Positions 50,551 through 60,436 of a DNA stretch of 64,000 bases are shown piece by piece. The notes beneath the pieces are model-generated. The model did not search any database. It saw only the letters and a program-made list of their open reading frames with translations, and was not told the origin of the DNA. The position numbers and the translations under genes are program-made. The first letter of the stretch is position 1. The number at the start of each line of letters is the position of its first letter. Source of the stretch: Pseudomonas hamedanensis (GTDB taxonomy: Bacteria; Pseudomonadota; Gammaproteobacteria; Pseudomonadales; Pseudomonadaceae); contig NZ_CP077091.1 in assembly GCF_014268595.2 (NCBI RefSeq), positions 4,074,001-4,138,000 of the forward strand, written 5' to 3'.

Positions 50551-52167
50551 ATGAATTTCATTCTTTACTCGGACGTCAACGACCGCACCATCAGCCAAAG
50601 TCTCGGGCGTCCCGAATACAGTTATTACTTCGTGCTCAAGGCCTACCGCCCGGTGCTGGAAAGCCTTGGACAAGTGCACGTCGTGTCCTCGGCGGCCGAG
50701 GTCGATCCGCTGTATCGGCAACTGCAACAGGCCGGTCAGGACAGCCTCTTTCTTTCGTTTGCGCCGCCGCACAAGACCCCGATCGACCTGCACTGCCCGA
50801 TGGTCTGCGTGATCGCCTGGGAGTATGACTCGATTCCGTCCGAGGTCAGCGATGACGATCCTCGCCACGACTGGCGCCAGACACTGGCGCGCCATGGCCG
50901 GGTGATTACTCTGTCGACCCACACGGCACAGGCCATCCGTCGCAGCCTCGGTGAAGATTTCCCGGTACTGGTATTGCCGACACCGCTGTGGGAACGCTTC
51001 GCCGAGGTACGGCGCGACTATCCCAGTGTCCCGGTAAACCCCGGCAGCACATTGCAGATCAAGGGCTGCATCATCGACAGCCACGCGCTGGGACTGTCGG
51101 CGGATGGCTTGATCGCACCGATACTCGATGAGCAGCAAATCCCCGAGCCAGAGGCGATCGAGCCAGTGCCGGAGCCGACTCCGGAACCGCCGCCCGAACT
51201 GACCCTGCGACGGCGGGCTTTCATCACCCGGCATTATTTGTACGAAGGCTATAAGGCCCTCGCGAGGCCCTCCGAGCACACACCGCTGTTTTTGCTCAAG
51301 CACAACCTGCGGCAGTGGTATCGCGAAGCGGTCAGTGATCTGCTGCCAAGTGCCATCCGCGAGGAACGCCCTGAGCTGCTTGAGCCAGCGCCGCCCGCTC
51401 CTGCGGTGGCTGAAGTGCCGGCGCAGCCTGAGCATCCGCAAGCCTTGCTGCCCGATACTCGTCAACACGTGCAGATCGACGTCAGCGGCGTGGTGTATGT
51501 CAGCGTGTTCAACCCCGAGGACGGACGCAAGAACTGGCATCACTTGATCACCGCGTTCTGCTGGGCCATGCGCGATGCCGACGACGCGACTCTGGTGCTG
51601 AAAATCACCCAGAACGACCTGTCGAGCTATTACGTTCACCTCATTACCTTGCTCTCGCAGCTCTCGCCATTCGCCTGTCGCGTGGTGGTCATGCATGGCT
51701 ATCTGGAAGACGAGGAATTCGCCCGGCTGTATGGCGCTGCCAGTTTCTACGTCAATGCGTCACGCTGCGAGGGACTGTGTCTGCCGCTGATGGAGTTCAT
51801 GTCATGTGCACGCCCGGTGATTGCGCCGAATCACACGGCGATGGGCGATTACATCGACGAACGCGTGGCGTTCATCGTCAAGTCCGGCCGCGAGCCGGCC
51901 ATCTGGCCGGAAGACGCACGCATCCTCTATCGGACCCTGCGTCATCGCCCCGACTGGGGCTCCTTGAAAGCCGCTTATGAGGACAGCTACGCCATGGCCA
52001 AGAACCATCCAGAGGCCTACCTAGCGATGGCCGCTGCCGCCAATGAACGCATGCATGAATATTGCGGTTTCGCCCCGGTGCAGCAGCGCGTAGAGGCGTT
52101 TTTTGGTCTGAAGGCTACTAGCGAAAGCAGCGCCATGGCACTTGCGACCGGAGCGGCGTCATGCTGA
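50551..52167 (+). CDS. glycosyltransferase with internal proline/glutamate-rich insert
   Basis: 538 residues; the N-terminal part begins MNFILYSDVNDRTISQSLG and the C-terminal part is a GT4-like domain (VFNPEDGRKNWHHLITAFC, CEGLCLPLMEFMSC). It is a paralogue of the next gene but carries about 100 extra residues in the middle, including a P/E repeat (IPEPEAIEPVPEPTPEP) followed by a basic stretch. By position it corresponds to the PA5455-PA5456 pair of P. aeruginosa, which lies beside the A-band operon. Probably modifies or extends the polysaccharide. Overlaps the next gene by 7 bases. Confidence 0.8.
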   Translation: MNFILYSDVNDRTISQSLGRPEYSYYFVLKAYRPVLESLGQVHVVSSAAEVDPLYRQLQQAGQDSLFLSFAPPHKTPIDLHCPMVCVIAWEYDSIPSEVSDDDPRHDWRQTLARHGRVITLSTHTAQAIRRSLGEDFPVLVLPTPLWERFAEVRRDYPSVPVNPGSTLQIKGCIIDSHALGLSADGLIAPILDEQQIPEPEAIEPVPEPTPEPPPELTLRRRAFITRHYLYEGYKALARPSEHTPLFLLKHNLRQWYREAVSDLLPSAIREERPELLEPAPPAPAVAEVPAQPEHPQALLPDTRQHVQIDVSGVVYVSVFNPEDGRKNWHHLITAFCWAMRDADDATLVLKITQNDLSSYYVHLITLLSQLSPFACRVVVMHGYLEDEEFARLYGAASFYVNASRCEGLCLPLMEFMSCARPVIAPNHTAMGDYIDERVAFIVKSGREPAIWPEDARILYRTLRHRPDWGSLKAAYEDSYAMAKNHPEAYLAMAAAANERMHEYCGFAPVQQRVEAFFGLKATSESSAMALATGAASC

Positions 52168-53465
52168 TCATCATTCATTCGGAAACCAACAAGAGCAACA
52201 TCCAGCAGAACCTCGGTCGGCCTGAGTACAGCTATTACTTCGTGCTCAAGGAGTTTCGTCCCGTTCTGGAACGCATCGGCCAGGTACTGGAAGTCAGCCA
52301 CCCTGACGAGTTGGTGGATCGTTTGTATTTCGACTGTTTGAGCCGGGGCGAAGACTGCGTCTTTCTGTCGTTCTCGCCGCCGCACCGCACGCCCGTTCAT
52401 TACGCTTGCCCGACCATTCCGGTGTTCGCCTGGGAATTCAGCACGATCCCCACTGAAAGCTGGCAAGGCGAGCCGCGTCACGACTGGCGTACGGTGCTTC
52501 AGGCCTGTGGCCGGGCGATTACCCATTCAACGTTCACGGTGAATGCGGTGCGTGACGTGATGGGGCCGGACTATCCGATCTGCGCGATCCCGGCACCGGT
52601 ATGGGACCGCTTTGCCGCGCGTGGCGCGTCCTTGGCCAAGCGTCCGGTGATTGACCCGGTCACGCTGAATTTGCGTGGATTGCTGATCGACAGCCGGCGC
52701 ACGGATTTGCGTCCCTACGGTCCTCCGGGATTGCGTGACGGATCGCCGTTAGACTTGTCCGCACCGGCCGCGGATTGCCAGTTGCAGCTTGAAGGGGTGG
52801 TCTACACCTCGGTGTTCAACCCTTACGACGGTCGCAAGAACTGGCAGGACATGATCAGCGCGTTCTGCACGGCGTTTCGCGACATCAGCGATGCGACGCT
52901 GGTGCTCAAGCTGACCCACCATGACATCGCCGATGCGCTGACCGACATGCTGCATCACCTGTACAAGAACCAGTCGTACCAGTGCCGGATCGTGCTGATC
53001 CACGGCTATCTGGCCGATGTCGATTACGAAGCGCTGGTGCAGGCCACCAGCTATGTGGTCAACAGTTCCTACGGAGAAGGACAGTGCCTGCCGCTGATGG
53101 AGTTCATGTCCTGCGGCAAACCGGCGATTGCGCCGTTGAACACGGCGATGGCCGATTATGTGAGCAGCGATAACGCCTTTATCGTCGACTTCACCGAAGA
53201 GCTCACCGCCTGGCCGCACGACCCGCGCGCGGCCTATCGCACGCTGCGCTACATCACCGATTGGGATTCGTTGTGCCTGGCGTACCGCACCAGCTATGAC
53301 GTGGCAAAAGCTGATGAGCCGCGTTACGCCGCAATGTCCGCCGCGGCGATTGGTAGTTTGCAGCGCTTCTGCAGCCAGGCCAGTACCGAGCAGCGACTGC
53401 GCGCATTTTTCGCCCAGCCCCTGCGCACCGTCGGATCGTTGCCTGCGCAAGTCACGCTCGCATGA
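52161..53465 (+). CDS. glycosyltransferase (paralogue of preceding gene)
   Basis: 434 residues, starting MLIIIHSETNKSNIQQNLG and sharing GRPEYSYYFVLK, SFxPPHxTP, VFNPYDGRKNW and GQCLPLMEFMSCGKPAIAP with its neighbour, but without the insert. GT4-type. Start and stop overlap both neighbours, so the five genes are one tightly coupled operon. Probably acts on the common polysaccharide antigen. Confidence 0.82.
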   Translation: MLIIIHSETNKSNIQQNLGRPEYSYYFVLKEFRPVLERIGQVLEVSHPDELVDRLYFDCLSRGEDCVFLSFSPPHRTPVHYACPTIPVFAWEFSTIPTESWQGEPRHDWRTVLQACGRAITHSTFTVNAVRDVMGPDYPICAIPAPVWDRFAARGASLAKRPVIDPVTLNLRGLLIDSRRTDLRPYGPPGLRDGSPLDLSAPAADCQLQLEGVVYTSVFNPYDGRKNWQDMISAFCTAFRDISDATLVLKLTHHDIADALTDMLHHLYKNQSYQCRIVLIHGYLADVDYEALVQATSYVVNSSYGEGQCLPLMEFMSCGKPAIAPLNTAMADYVSSDNAFIVDFTEELTAWPHDPRAAYRTLRYITDWDSLCLAYRTSYDVAKADEPRYAAMSAAAIGSLQRFCSQASTEQRLRAFFAQPLRTVGSLPAQVTLA

Positions 53466-54337
53466 TCCGCCGTTTGCTCGGCCGATGGCGGTCGGCGCGT
53501 GCCGTGCAAGCGGTGCCGGCACCGTCGGCCAAAGTGTCGCCACGGGATGTCGGTCTGCATGACGCAGTGCTCGACGGCTGGTTCCTGAACGACAGCGGCG
53601 AGTTGCTCAAGGGCTTTGCAATAACGGCTGACGACACGTTGCTCGATGTCGGTTGCGGCGAAGGCGTGGCGACGCTGTTTGCCGTGCGTCAGGGCGCTTC
53701 GGTGATTTTTACCGACAGCGAACATGCCAAGGTGCGCGACCTTGCGCGGCAGGTCGACGCGCAAAGCGACAACGCCAGTCTGGGACTGGTCAGCAACAGC
53801 CTGCCGCTGCCGCTGGCTGGCGGCTGCGCCAGTAAAGTGGTGTGCATGGAAGTGCTGGAGCACATTGAGCAGCCTGAGCCGTTCATGGCTGAACTGGTGC
53901 GCATGGGGCGCCCCGGTGCGCAGTATCTGCTCAGCGTGCCGGCACCGCTGGGCGAGCACCTGCAAAAAGGCATCGCTCCCGACAGCTACTATCGGTCGCC
54001 CAATCACGTACAGATTTTCACCCCCGAGCGCTTCGCTGCGCTGGTAGAGGAGGCCGGGCTGGTAATCGAGCACCGTCAGGCCAGCGGATTTTTCTGGGTG
54101 ATGGGCATGATTTTTTTCTGGGCCGGCGAACGGGCCGCCGGGCGTGATCCGGGCGGAGCGGTGCGTGACCGTATTCAGGCGCCGTTCATGCCGTTGATGG
54201 AAAGCTGGGCGAGGACCTGGCAGGACCTGCTCGCGCAGCCGGACGGACTGGCGATCAAGCAGACGCTCGACCGCTTCATGCCCAAGAGCCAGGTGATCAT
54301 TGCGCGCAAGCCAATGGCTGCGAGGGAGGCGCCATGA
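53462..54337 (+). CDS. SAM-dependent methyltransferase
   Basis: 291 residues, class I fold with the SAM loop LLDVGCGEGVATLFA and acidic strand end FTDSE. The core aligns with the methyltransferase at 55482 (DDTLLDVGCG, MEVLEHI, SVPAP), so the two are paralogues. In P. aeruginosa the equivalent genes are linked to methylated rhamnose at the A-band chain end. Overlaps both neighbours by four bases. Confidence 0.85.
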   Translation: MIRRLLGRWRSARAVQAVPAPSAKVSPRDVGLHDAVLDGWFLNDSGELLKGFAITADDTLLDVGCGEGVATLFAVRQGASVIFTDSEHAKVRDLARQVDAQSDNASLGLVSNSLPLPLAGGCASKVVCMEVLEHIEQPEPFMAELVRMGRPGAQYLLSVPAPLGEHLQKGIAPDSYYRSPNHVQIFTPERFAALVEEAGLVIEHRQASGFFWVMGMIFFWAGERAAGRDPGGAVRDRIQAPFMPLMESWARTWQDLLAQPDGLAIKQTLDRFMPKSQVIIARKPMAAREAP

Positions 54338-55488
54338 ACGGCAAGCGCATCATGGACATCGAAGTGCTGCGCGCCATTGCCGTGCTGGGCGTGTTGTTCC
54401 ATCACTTGCAGGGAAGCCTGTTTACCGATGTCGTGCCGACGCTGGAAAAAATTCATGCCTGGGCGCAACCGTGGTGGGGCGTTGACCTGTTTTTTGCGAT
54501 CTCCGGTTTTGTCATTGCCCGTAGCCTGATTCCGGCGCTGCGAGGTTGCACAAGCAGCCAGGAACGCTGGCAACAGACGCGCAACTTCTGGCTGCGTCGG
54601 GCTTTCCGCTTGTTGCCGTCTGCCTGGTTATGGCTGGCGCTGATGTTGTTGGCGTGCGTGTTCGTCAATCGCTCGGGGGCGTTCGGCACGTTGCCCGCCA
54701 ACCTGCAGGCGACGCTGGCCGGGGTGCTGCAATACGCCAACTTCCGTTTTGCCGACAGCTTCTTTCGCTACGAGTACGGCAGCAGTTTCGTCTACTGGAG
54801 CCTGTCACTGGAGGAGCAGTTCTATCTGCTGTTTCCGCTGCTGATCCTGTTCTGTCGCAAGCATCTGGTCTGGGCATTGCTGGCGCTGATCGTGGTACAG
54901 ATTTTCAGCGTGCGCACGCCGTTGCTGATGGTGGTGCGCACCGATGCGCTGGCCCTCGGTGTGCTGTTGGCGATGTGGAGTGCGCAGCCGGGTTATCAAC
55001 GGTGGCGGCCGGCGTTTCTCGCGCGGCCTTGGCTCGGGATTTCGGCGTTGATCATGATCGGCGCGCTGCTGAGCTTCATGGCCACTGACCGCTTCACGCT
55101 CGCCTGGTATCGCATCGGTTCAATCGCCGTGCTGAGCGCGATACTGGTGTGGATTGCCTCGTATAACCGCGATTACCTGATGCCCGCTGGCGCCGTGCAG
55201 CGGCTGCTGGGCTGGATCGGCAGCCGCTCCTACGGCATCTACCTGATTCACATACCCGCCTATCAACTGGTACGTGAACTGATCTTCCGCCTGCAGAGCG
55301 CCGGTCTGCCCAGTCCCGCTGGCCACCCTGTGCTGACGGTGCTGATCGCTTTCTGTCTGATCGTGCTGCTCAGCGAGCTCAATTACCGCCTGGTCGAAAT
55401 GCCCATGCGCAACCGCGGTGCTGCACTTGTGCGTCGCCTCGGCACGTCCCGATCCGTCGTCCCAACCTCTGGAGCCACCCCATGCTGA
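54334..55488 (+). CDS. acyltransferase family 3 (OafA/YrhL-type) membrane protein
   Basis: 384 residues, about ten membrane segments, N-terminal MDIEVLRAIAVLGVLFHHL with the catalytic histidine in FHH, VDLFFAISGFVIA and YWSLSLEEQFY, all hallmarks of the acyltransferase-3 family that O-acetylates surface polysaccharides. Lies between two methyltransferases in the same operon and probably acetylates the rhamnan or its cap. Confidence 0.9.
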   Translation: MNGKRIMDIEVLRAIAVLGVLFHHLQGSLFTDVVPTLEKIHAWAQPWWGVDLFFAISGFVIARSLIPALRGCTSSQERWQQTRNFWLRRAFRLLPSAWLWLALMLLACVFVNRSGAFGTLPANLQATLAGVLQYANFRFADSFFRYEYGSSFVYWSLSLEEQFYLLFPLLILFCRKHLVWALLALIVVQIFSVRTPLLMVVRTDALALGVLLAMWSAQPGYQRWRPAFLARPWLGISALIMIGALLSFMATDRFTLAWYRIGSIAVLSAILVWIASYNRDYLMPAGAVQRLLGWIGSRSYGIYLIHIPAYQLVRELIFRLQSAGLPSPAGHPVLTVLIAFCLIVLLSELNYRLVEMPMRNRGAALVRRLGTSRSVVPTSGATPC

Positions 55489-56309
55489 GCCTATTGAAGA
55501 AACTCACAGCGGCGACGCCAGCGCCGGCCCCGACTGCGCCCGCGGAACCGCCCGCCGGCAAGGTCGATCCGTACATGCTCGGGCTGTACGATGCCAAGCT
55601 CAGCGGCTGGTTCAACCAGGAGACCAACGAGCTGTTCAAAGGCTTTGTGGTGTCTGCCGATGACACCCTGCTGGATGTCGGCTGCGGCGACGGCGGCAAC
55701 GTGCATTTCTGCGGCATGCGCGGGGCGAAGATCATCATTGCCGACATCGATGCCGCCAAGGTCGAAGCGACCCGCCAGCGCTTGAGCGATACCCCCGCGC
55801 GTGACGTCGAGTGTCACGTCACCGACTGCAATCCGTTGCCGATTGCCGACGCCACCGCGTCGCGCGTTGTATCCACGGAAGTGATTGAACACGTCGACGA
55901 TCCTGCGCAGTTTCTTGCCGAGTTGGTCCGTGTCGGCAAACCTGGCGCGCTGTACCTGCTGAGCGTGCCGCACCCGAGTTCCGAGGACCTGCAAAAAGAC
56001 CTCGCCGCGCCCGAGTATTTTCAGAAGCCCAACCACATTCGCATCCTCAGCGAGGCGCAGTTCAAGGCGCTGGTCAGTGAGGCGGGATTGGAGATCATCA
56101 GCCACAGCCAGTACGGTTTTTACTGGTCGATGTGGATGCTGCTGTTCTGGGAAGCCAAGGTCGATTTCAGCGACCCGGATCATCCGCTGCTCAATCACTG
56201 GGCCGAGACCTGGCAGGCCGTGCTCGATTCACCGCGCGGCGCGCAGATCAAACAGGCGCTGGATGCGGTGGTCGCGAAAAGCCAGGTGATTATTGCCCGC
56301 AAGCCCTGA
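55482..56309 (+). CDS. SAM-dependent methyltransferase (paralogue)
   Basis: 275 residues. An N-terminal Ala/Pro-rich linker (about 10-25) is followed by a class I methyltransferase core (TLLDVGCGDGGNVHF, STEVIEHVDDPAQFLAEL, LSVPHPSSEDLQKD). Paralogue of the enzyme at 53462. Last gene of the operon. The overlap with the acyltransferase is seven bases. Confidence 0.86.
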   Translation: MLSLLKKLTAATPAPAPTAPAEPPAGKVDPYMLGLYDAKLSGWFNQETNELFKGFVVSADDTLLDVGCGDGGNVHFCGMRGAKIIIADIDAAKVEATRQRLSDTPARDVECHVTDCNPLPIADATASRVVSTEVIEHVDDPAQFLAELVRVGKPGALYLLSVPHPSSEDLQKDLAAPEYFQKPNHIRILSEAQFKALVSEAGLEIISHSQYGFYWSMWMLLFWEAKVDFSDPDHPLLNHWAETWQAVLDSPRGAQIKQALDAVVAKSQVIIARKP

Positions 56310-56360
56310 GCGTGAATTTGTGTAACCTTGCAGCCTCGTAGTGTCAGGGATCTGCAAGGT

Positions 56361-57545
56361 ATGCGCTTTATCGTCGGTCTGTTTGCGTTGATGGTGCTTT
56401 CTGCTTGCCGGCAGCAGGACGCGCCCGCTCTCGATCAACAACTCTACATCTGGCAACGCCAATGGACGCCGGCCCATGAACAGGCGTTGCGTGACAGCCG
56501 CGCGGACTTCTCGACCCTACGTGTGCTGGCGCTGCAGGCCTTCCCCAATACGGGAGTGAGCCGGGCGCGGATCGACGCGCGCTTATTGAAAGCCGATGGC
56601 CGTCCCTTGATCGCGGTGATTCGTCTCGACGGACAGCTCAAGTCGCTGGATCGGGATCAAGTCACCGCGCAGATTCTGCAGGTGCTGAGCGACTGGCAGG
56701 CGCAAGGGCTGGTGCCGAGCGGTGTCGAGATCGACCACGACGCGGGCACTGCGCGGTTGCCGGCGTATGCCGAATTCCTCAGCCATCTGCGCTCGGCATT
56801 GCCGACCTCCCTGCCGTTGAGCATCACCGCGCTGCCAGCCTGGCTCAACAGCGCGCAACTGCCGGCGTTGCTGCAAACCGTCGACAGCAGCGTGCTGCAA
56901 GTCCACGCGGTCAGCGATCCGCGCCGTGGTTTGTTCGATGCCAAGCAAGCGTTGAAATGGGCAAAGGCCTGGGCGCGCAGCACGGACAAGCCTTTTTATC
57001 TGGCGCTGCCGGCTTACGGCGTGGCGCTATTGCCGGATGACGGCGGTGCGCCACAGATAGAGAGCGAAGTGCAGGTTGAGCGGGGCGGGCAGCGTCGGGA
57101 ATTGCTTGCCGATCCGCTGCAACTGAGCCAATTGGGCAAAACCCTGCGCGACGATCCGCCACCACACCTGGCCGGGCTGATCTGGTTTCGCCTGCCCTTG
57201 GCCAACGATCGTCGTGCCTGGAGCCTGACCACGCTGCGCGCCGTCGCCCGGGGGGATGCGTTGGGCAGCCGTCTCGGCGTGACAGTCAGCGCACAGGACG
57301 GCCTTTACGATATTCAGCTCGACAACCCGGGCAATCTCGACAGCGCCTGGCCAGCGCGCATCACCTTAACGGGCCGAGGCTGTGAGAGCGCCGATGCGCT
57401 TGCCGGTTACTCGTTGCAACAGCGTCCGGATCTGCTTACCTTCACCCGCTTGCACGACGGCCGCTTGCCGGCGGGCGGGCAGCGCGCCATCGGTTGGGCG
57501 CGTTGCGCAATCATTGATCAAGGAGGTTCGCATGTTGACCCGTAA
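56361..57545 (+). CDS. DUF3142 lipoprotein
   Basis: 394 residues from ATG at 56361 (MRFIVGLFALMVLSACRQQ): short hydrophobic signal and lipobox LSAC, so a probable lipoprotein. The remainder fits DUF3142, a glycosidase-barrel-like domain of unknown function (IDHDAGTARLPAYAEFLSHL; LPAYGVALLPDDGG). It overlaps the next gene by 14 bases. Role not known; location beside surface-polysaccharide genes may be chance. Confidence 0.75.
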   Translation: MRFIVGLFALMVLSACRQQDAPALDQQLYIWQRQWTPAHEQALRDSRADFSTLRVLALQAFPNTGVSRARIDARLLKADGRPLIAVIRLDGQLKSLDRDQVTAQILQVLSDWQAQGLVPSGVEIDHDAGTARLPAYAEFLSHLRSALPTSLPLSITALPAWLNSAQLPALLQTVDSSVLQVHAVSDPRRGLFDAKQALKWAKAWARSTDKPFYLALPAYGVALLPDDGGAPQIESEVQVERGGQRRELLADPLQLSQLGKTLRDDPPPHLAGLIWFRLPLANDRRAWSLTTLRAVARGDALGSRLGVTVSAQDGLYDIQLDNPGNLDSAWPARITLTGRGCESADALAGYSLQQRPDLLTFTRLHDGRLPAGGQRAIGWARCAIIDQGGSHVDP

Positions 57546-59667
57546 CTGGCCTCGCCATCTGCTCTGTCTGAGCCTCAGCCTGCCGCTGGGTTCGGCGCTG
57601 GCCTGTGGGCCGGACTTCCCGATGCGGCTGCTCGACAATCGCGCGCAGACGCTGGCCGATCTGCCGGAGGGCAGCTTCAGCTTCGAAGTCAGTCGCCTTG
57701 GCAAAACCATCGCCGGCCTGAAAAACGTCACGGCAGCGACCCATAACCCCAACGATTACGCCGAAGACAATGCTTCTGAAATGGCCCGCGAACAGGCTGA
57801 GCAGGTGGGCCTGAGCGCCGAGCAACAAGGCGTGGTCAAACGCTTGCGCGGGTTGAGCGATGCCCGTCAGGTTGAAGAGCAGGGCGCCAGTCTGCCCGCG
57901 GAAATTCGTTTGTACGTGGCCGGTGCGGTGGCCTTTGCCACCGGCGATCATCAAATGGCAGCCGACTACTTCAACAAGGTCTTGGCATTGCCGGCGGACC
58001 AGCGTCCATTGCGCAGCACCTGGGCGGCCTATTCTTTGGGGCGTCTCGCCTTCGCCACGAGCAGTGCGGCGCAGAACCGCATCGAGGCGCTGGAGCAGGC
58101 GCGGGATGCCTTTCGCCAGACCCGCCAGTTGAGCATCGACGGCTTCAGCGATCCGCTCGAACTGGGTGTCGCCAGCCTGGGCGAGGAGGCGCGGGTGTTG
58201 CGCACCGCTGGCGACTGGAGCGGCGCCATCCAATTGTATGAAGCGCAGAACCTGCACGGTTCCGCCGTCGGCTATACCTCGCTCAAACAGGTGATGAACG
58301 AACTGGCCGAGTTGCCCGAAGCGCAGCTGGCACGGTTGCTGGAGCACAAAGCAGTGCAGCAACTGGTCACCGCGTCGCTGGTCAGCCGCCAGGGCTGGTC
58401 GTTTGGCGATGAGCCACCGAACCAGAAAAAACTGGTGAAGCTACTGCAGGACAGCACCCGTGGCAGCCTCGAAAACGCCGATCGGCTGGCCGCGATGAGT
58501 TATCAACAAGGCGACTACGCCGGTGCCAAGGCCTTTCTGGAAAACGCCGGCGACGGCGGGCTGGCCTGGTGGCTGCGGGCCAAACTGGCGGTGCGTGACG
58601 GCGACAGGAACGCGGCAGCTGCCGCCTATGCCAAAGCCGCGCAGGCCTTCCCGCAGAACGAAGACTGGGGCTACCGGCGTACGCCGGACTGGGCGTTTGA
58701 AACCGTGCAGCCCAAGTGCCGGGTCGAGGGCGAAAGCGCGATTCTCGCGTTGCAGCGCGGCGAATACCTGCAAGCTTTCGTGCAGTTGTACCGCAGCAAC
58801 AGCGTTTATTGGTTCGATGCCGCAACCGTCGCCGAACGGGTGCTGACGGTTGCCGAGCTCAAGCAGTACGTCGACGAAAACGTTCCCGCACCGCCAGCAT
58901 TGACCCAGCAAGAACGCGACAACTACGTGCCGCTACCGGTCGCTGCCAGCCTGCGCAACTTGCTCGGCCGGCGATTGCTGCGCGAGGGCCGCTACGCGGA
59001 AGCTGTGGCTTATTTCGACAATCGCGACCTGCAAAAAAAAGCGCAGATCTACGGTGAACAACGGCTGAAGGCTGACGCCGCGTGGTGGCCGACCAAACGC
59101 GCCAGTGCGTTGTACAACGCCGCCTGGACGGCACGTGAATGGGGCATGGATATTCTCGGTTACGAGATGGCGCCCGACTACGCCACATTCGGCGGCAACT
59201 ACGCGCTGGAGAGCGCCGAGCTGCAAGTCGGTCCGCTGGTGAGCGAGGCCGAAGTACAGCGTCAGGTCGCCAGTGCAGCGAAACCGGATCAGCGCTACCA
59301 CTACCGTTTCGTCGCCACTGCGCTGGCGGCACGCGCTGCTGATAACTTGCCGCACACCAGCCAGGCGTTTGCCGCTGTGCTGTGTAATGCGGCCGGCTGG
59401 AACAGCAGCCTGGAAGATCAGAGCGCGCTGTATCAGCGTTATGTGAAAGAAGGTCCGTTCGTACCGTGGGCGGTGGATTTTGGCAACCAGTGCCCGTACC
59501 CGGATTTTGAAAACGCCGATAAACGTTACGTCACCCAGGTCACCGATGCCGTGCGCGCCACGTTGCGCCCTTACAAGTGGCCAGTGCAGGTTGGGGCGAT
59601 TGTACTGGTCACGGCCGCCGCGTTACTGCTGATTACCCGTCGCCAACGCAAGGCCCGCCGGGACTAA
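57532..59667 (+). CDS. large exported protein with helical repeats, function unknown
   Basis: 711 residues from ATG at 57532 with AAGGAGG upstream. N-terminal signal peptide (about 1-24, ending SALA-CGPDFP), a long Ala/Leu/Glu-rich part with tetratricopeptide-like helices (for example QMAADYFNKVLALPADQRP and EGRYAEAVAYFDNRD), and one C-terminal membrane helix with a basic tail (AIVLVTAAALLLITRRQRK). So it is a periplasmic protein anchored by its C-terminus. Translated together with the DUF3142 lipoprotein; they probably work together. I do not recognise the family. Confidence 0.75.
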   Translation: MLTRNWPRHLLCLSLSLPLGSALACGPDFPMRLLDNRAQTLADLPEGSFSFEVSRLGKTIAGLKNVTAATHNPNDYAEDNASEMAREQAEQVGLSAEQQGVVKRLRGLSDARQVEEQGASLPAEIRLYVAGAVAFATGDHQMAADYFNKVLALPADQRPLRSTWAAYSLGRLAFATSSAAQNRIEALEQARDAFRQTRQLSIDGFSDPLELGVASLGEEARVLRTAGDWSGAIQLYEAQNLHGSAVGYTSLKQVMNELAELPEAQLARLLEHKAVQQLVTASLVSRQGWSFGDEPPNQKKLVKLLQDSTRGSLENADRLAAMSYQQGDYAGAKAFLENAGDGGLAWWLRAKLAVRDGDRNAAAAAYAKAAQAFPQNEDWGYRRTPDWAFETVQPKCRVEGESAILALQRGEYLQAFVQLYRSNSVYWFDAATVAERVLTVAELKQYVDENVPAPPALTQQERDNYVPLPVAASLRNLLGRRLLREGRYAEAVAYFDNRDLQKKAQIYGEQRLKADAAWWPTKRASALYNAAWTAREWGMDILGYEMAPDYATFGGNYALESAELQVGPLVSEAEVQRQVASAAKPDQRYHYRFVATALAARAADNLPHTSQAFAAVLCNAAGWNSSLEDQSALYQRYVKEGPFVPWAVDFGNQCPYPDFENADKRYVTQVTDAVRATLRPYKWPVQVGAIVLVTAAALLLITRRQRKARRD

Positions 59668-60293
59668 GCCTGCTGGACGAAGGCCAGGCGCACGGCGAAA
59701 CCGATCAGCAGGCTGCCGAACAGCCATTGTTGGACGCGTTGCGCCGTTGGATTGTGTTGCAACCAACGGCCCAGCGCGGCGCCGGCGAGGGCGTAGGCAC
59801 TGTCGAACAGCAGGCCGACGCCGACCAGCAGCAGACCGAGCCCGGCAAATTGGCTGAGCACGGAGGCGCCGTCATTGACGATGAATTGCGGCAGCAGCAC
59901 CGAGCAGAACAACAGTGCCTTGGGGTTGAGCAGGTTGGTCAGCAATCCCCGACGGATCGCTTCGCGCCATTGGCCGTGGGTATCGCCAGCCTTGTCAGTA
60001 TTAAGGCTCGGCAGCAATGTGCTGCGCAGGCACTGGATGCCGAGCCAGAGCAGATACGCCGCCCCCGCCAAGCGCACCACCTCGAATGTCCATGGCGCCG
60101 CTTTGAACAGTGCCGCCATGCCCAGCGCTGCCAGCGCCACATGACAAGCTCGGGCGACAGCAAGGCCGACCGCGGTGGCCAACGCCGCGCCGCGTCCCTG
60201 GCGCGCACCGGTTTGCAGCAGCAGGATCATGTCCGGGCCGGGCAATAGAAAGACCACGGCCAATGCCAGGAAAAACAGCCAGAGATTCGCCAT
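59664..60293 (-). CDS. LysE/RhtB-family amino acid exporter
   Basis: 209 residues from ATG at 60293 (MANLWLFFLALAVVFLLPGPDMILLLQTGARQ...), six hydrophobic segments, with the family's PGPD motif. Exports amino acids or similar compounds. Divergent from the Lrp-type regulator at 60437, which probably controls it. The convergent stop codons with the previous gene overlap by four bases. Confidence 0.9.
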   Translation of the reverse strand: MANLWLFFLALAVVFLLPGPDMILLLQTGARQGRGAALATAVGLAVARACHVALAALGMAALFKAAPWTFEVVRLAGAAYLLWLGIQCLRSTLLPSLNTDKAGDTHGQWREAIRRGLLTNLLNPKALLFCSVLLPQFIVNDGASVLSQFAGLGLLLVGVGLLFDSAYALAGAALGRWLQHNPTAQRVQQWLFGSLLIGFAVRLAFVQQA

Positions 60294-60436
60294 GTCGCAG
60301 CCCTTTCGTTGTCGATTCGGTCCGCCAAGTCTAGGGCTGAAGGGTGGGGCAGGTGCTTGCGTAGTCAGCTTCAAATCCACGTTGGATTGGCATAGTCTGC
60401 CGCTCTACGTGCAGCAACTATCGGAATCTGCCAAAC

